A stretch of 64,000 nt of DNA from Sequoia sempervirens (taxonomy: Eukaryota > Streptophyta > Pinopsida > Cupressales > Cupressaceae). Location of the stretch: NCBI GenBank assembly GCA_007258455.2, contig VDFB02000003.1:38992176-39056175 (forward strand), in the 5' to 3' direction. Under the pieces are notes generated by a model that ran no database searches, was not told the DNA's origin, and was given only the letters and a program-made list of their open reading frames with translations. A program made the position numbers and the translations under genes. The first letter of the stretch is position 1. Each line of letters begins with the position of its first letter. Positions 60,721-64,000 of this stretch are shown piece by piece.

Positions 60721-63700
60721 ATTCTATATACTGCACTCCAATAATGTAGATTCCTAGTTCAATTCTTTTCTTCATGGCCTGCTATAGATTCTTATATTCT
60801 TACCTGAGGTAAGGTTGGCAGGGTTAGATTCTGTGAACCAATAAATTATTTCACAGTCAGCGCAAAGCTTGGTTGATATGCATGGCATACCTTCAAAATG
60901 TCAATAAATTAATTGACAATAAGGGGTAACCTGGGAAGGCTTTTTGCTTAATAAATGTATTTTAATGAGGATCTGATCGTGCTAGATAGGGTGGATTACT
61001 GAAACGATCTCTTGAGAATGATAGGTTGGTTTTGTTTCTCTTGTTTTTTAAAAATATACTGGAGATGGTTACACCATGTTCACAGAATTTATATTAATCT
61101 GCACACCGGGAAGTGTGGTAAAACTTACTATCCACCCCATAAGGAGGGGGATGAAGGTTAACAAATATGTTTTTTAATTTGGTGGAAAGTATGAGTAGTT
61201 GTGTGTTTCTTAAATTTATAAGTGGTTATTTTGAATGATTCAAAAATTTACAGTAATTTATTTAATAAGTTTATCATTTAGGTTCAAGGTTTTAGTTCTT
61301 TATTGACAAATATGATGTTATATTTTTTTGGGTTGAAATATCATAAAATACAATGAAAAAAGTTATAATCTAACAGTTATGTATTAAGTCATTTTTTTGG
61401 GTGTGTCCATGTACCATCACATGATTTGTTTTGAAGATTTTTTTTAATTGTGACTTGTTCTAATGAGTCCATTTCATTTAATTGTTATTAACAATTGTCA
61501 ACATGAAAAATTTAGAAGTCACAACTAATAGTACTATACTATTACTAGTAACAATAACTAAAAGTGCTATTGGATGGTCAATAGGCACAAATATTTATAG
61601 CATATTATGGAATGATTCATGACTAAAAAAAGTTCAATTATATCTATGAATGAAATCTCTAAAGGATTTGACCTCAAAATAAATTACAATTGAAAGATGG
61701 AAACACAAGTTTTTTAGTATAAGATACATTTGAAAAAATAGAATACACAAAAATAGTGGAAACTAAAATAAAATAAATTATGATTTGAACAATTTTGTTG
61801 TATTCCCTAGTACAGACAGCTCCATTTTGTTTCAACATATGAAATTGCTCAAATAAATCTCGTGATAATTTGAAGGCATAAGTTTTGTTTCGAGATGCTC
61901 TAACATTTTAGGCCAAAATTTTACTCTCTTTTCCTTGCCATCTCCTTAATTGATGAGGATTATCTAAACACAACACAACATCTAGTTTCATTTTGGAGCT
62001 ACTAACTTATTTTTTCAAGGATTATATTTTTCAATTATGCAAGTCCCAAATTCTAAGTATGAGGGCTTTTAGGTAATTTTCTAGCTTTGAACGAGGTTTT
62101 GTGTTTCCTGATGTTGTCATGTCTTTCCTTTGTCCCTTGCTTCTCTATTTACACAATCCTTTGCCTTATGCATATTTTTGAAATTTATCTTACCTTGGTA
62201 CCCTTTCCCTTGATTCACTATTCCTTGAACATCCACATTCTCTTACTCGTTAGGATTCAAACAAGTTCCCATGTTGGCATTCCTTTTCCTTCATTTCCTT
62301 CAAGTCCTTTATTCTATGGTTTCCCATGTTTTGGACCTTTAGAATTTCCTCTATTGTTATGCCTTTTCTTTGTTCCTTGTGCCCTCACAACCTAACTTCT
62401 CAATCTCTTATATCTTTTGGGATATCGAAGTTCCATTTCCCTCCTTGCACTCCATTGGAATGAATTGGTCACCTTGATCCCTGTGGTATCACATATCCTT
62501 GTAATTGCTTGGATTTGTTCCTTTGTTGAACTTGGGGTTCAACAATACAAGGATACAATGGGAATGATCTTAAGGTATGAGAACTTGTTGTTGAGATCAA
62601 ACCTATAGAGAAGGTCGGTTCCTTTCTAAGCCTAGATGCAAAGTGTTGATCCAACTCAACATAGATTGAAATCAAGACCTAATCTTATTCTAATGACTTG
62701 CAAGGGAAAAATAAGAGGGAGACTGCAAAAAACGGGCACTGATGCACCAAGACTTAGTTGACTTTCCTCCTTGCTCACAATACCACAAGAAAAATGTAAA
62801 AAATGCTTAAACTCACACTAATCTCTATTTAACAATTTTTATAGATAGATATGAAGGTAAGAGATTTGAAAAATACTAGGAGGGAGGGAAATCCATAATT
62901 AATTATTGCAAATTTTTTATACACATCACACATATCCAGAGAAACAATAAAATCATTCATATATGAAGGTAAAAAGGAATTACACAACACATTGAAAGCT
63001 AGAGGATGAGAAAATAAGGCAATTATTTATTAATTCAAAGGTATTGAACCAGTTTAGTATTAGAAAATGTAAAAATGTATAAAAGAAGAATTATTCTTTT
63101 GTTGTCCCTAATTTTTGAATTGAGAAGGAACATCCCCTAAAAATTAAGATTGTAAGACTTTTGTCCACTTAAAGGAAGGAACACAAGTTGTCAAAGATCT
63201 ATGGCATGCTACAAAGAGCACACCATACCCTAGTCATCATTCCCACTAATGCTTTGTAGAAATGTGTCCATTCCAAATTTAATATGATCTACTAGGAGGC
63301 ATGAAAGAGCATTCCTACCTTGCCATACCTCTACATAATGGTCCATGGAGTTGAGTGTGGAGATTAGGAAAATCGCTCAAGAAATTTGTTGAAACAATGG
63401 CCTGGAGATGGTGTGTCAATCTTCAGGTTTGCAAATAATAATTGAGGTATGGGTGAGCATCACTTCTCTCTATGGATCCATGCCAATATACATTTAGAAT
63501 GAATTCTAGGGCCATTAGATTAAATATGGTAGTTGTAAAGCATTGACATGCATTAATGGGATAATTTTTGACATTTTGGTGCCTTTGTAAGGTTTTGAAG
63601 TGCAATTGAATTTTTTGTGAGAGTTTCCATTTGAATTGTATTTGTGAGAAAATGCATCTAAACTAAACCTACAAAGAAGTCCCTTTGAACTGGACTTGTA

Positions 63701-64000
63701 GAGAAGACCGTTAGAACTGAACCTATCAACTTCTCAATATTTTAGTGTCTGGTTCAAATGATGACATCAACAAAAGACAAGGTAATTTCATCCTGACATC
63801 ATCATGGATTGGGGTTGTTTGAGATGGGATAACATCAACATGATGTTGGTAGGGTGGGATGATGTAAGCATGATATTAGCAAAGTACTACTTGTAGGAAC
63901 ATGTGGTTGGACTAGTTTTGTGGGGAAGCCCAACTGAACCATATTATAGTGCAATAAAAGATTTAATTTAGTTGGTCAAAGAAACTCTACAAAAGGGGCT
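60721..64000. other. No gene supported
   Basis: AT-rich DNA with chance frames, the longest 102 codons at 62087-62395 (hydrophobic, low complexity). Short repeated words (AACTGAACCTA, AAGAAGTCC) occur at about 63664-63730. No element was recognised. Confidence 0.35.

Noticed and set aside
62087..62395. Hydrophobic frame of 102 codons (+)
   Set aside because: Composition is that of chance T-rich DNA; no start context or homology seen.

Overview
The window looks like intergenic DNA of a seed plant with a large, repeat-filled nuclear genome. It is AT-rich, contains one intact gene split by introns, and is otherwise mostly nested, decayed retroelements. A gymnosperm is my guess, from the low gene density and the heavy decay of the elements, but nothing seen here proves it. 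A run of 100 N at 23751-23850 marks an assembly gap.

The only intact protein-coding gene is on the + strand at 51400-56466. It has eleven exons with GT-AG introns that join without a phase error into 398 codons. The product is a Golgi GT31 beta-1,3-galactosyltransferase with an N-terminal DUF4094 region.

Layout: 2.76-6.1 kb, a decayed Ty1/copia element (+), split at 3928-5251 by a nested solo LTR with a 5-bp target-site duplication; 6.27-6.69 kb, a Ty3/gypsy reverse transcriptase scrap (+); 9.17-10.85 kb, a plant-mobile-domain pseudogene (+) whose main frame is full of TAG and TGA stops; 13.5-21.6 kb, a Tat-like Ty3/gypsy coding region (-) with two RNase H domains, its codons wrecked mostly by C-to-T changes; 24.2-26.7 kb, an LTR-like promoter with two heat-shock-element matches, a tandem repeat of about 450 bp, and a 373-bp TRIM; 28.2-29.3 kb, a tRNA-type SINE with an 11-bp TSD beside a copia RNase H relic; 29.99-33.51 kb, a 3.5-kb LTR-like unit with a 5-bp TSD; 34.3-35.5 kb, a LINE-type RNase H relic followed by an open frame of 205 codons (-); 38.3-42.2 kb, a gypsy gag relic plus probable long LTR (-); 43.1-43.6 kb, a possible LTR with primer-binding site (+); 57.2-60.7 kb, an old tandem array split by a 2.3-kb LINE-type insertion with a 13-bp TSD. 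The remaining stretches show no gene I can support.

Apart from the galactosyltransferase, nothing here forms a working pathway. The interest lies in the mobile elements: how they nest, how they end, and how methylation-type mutation has rewritten their codons.
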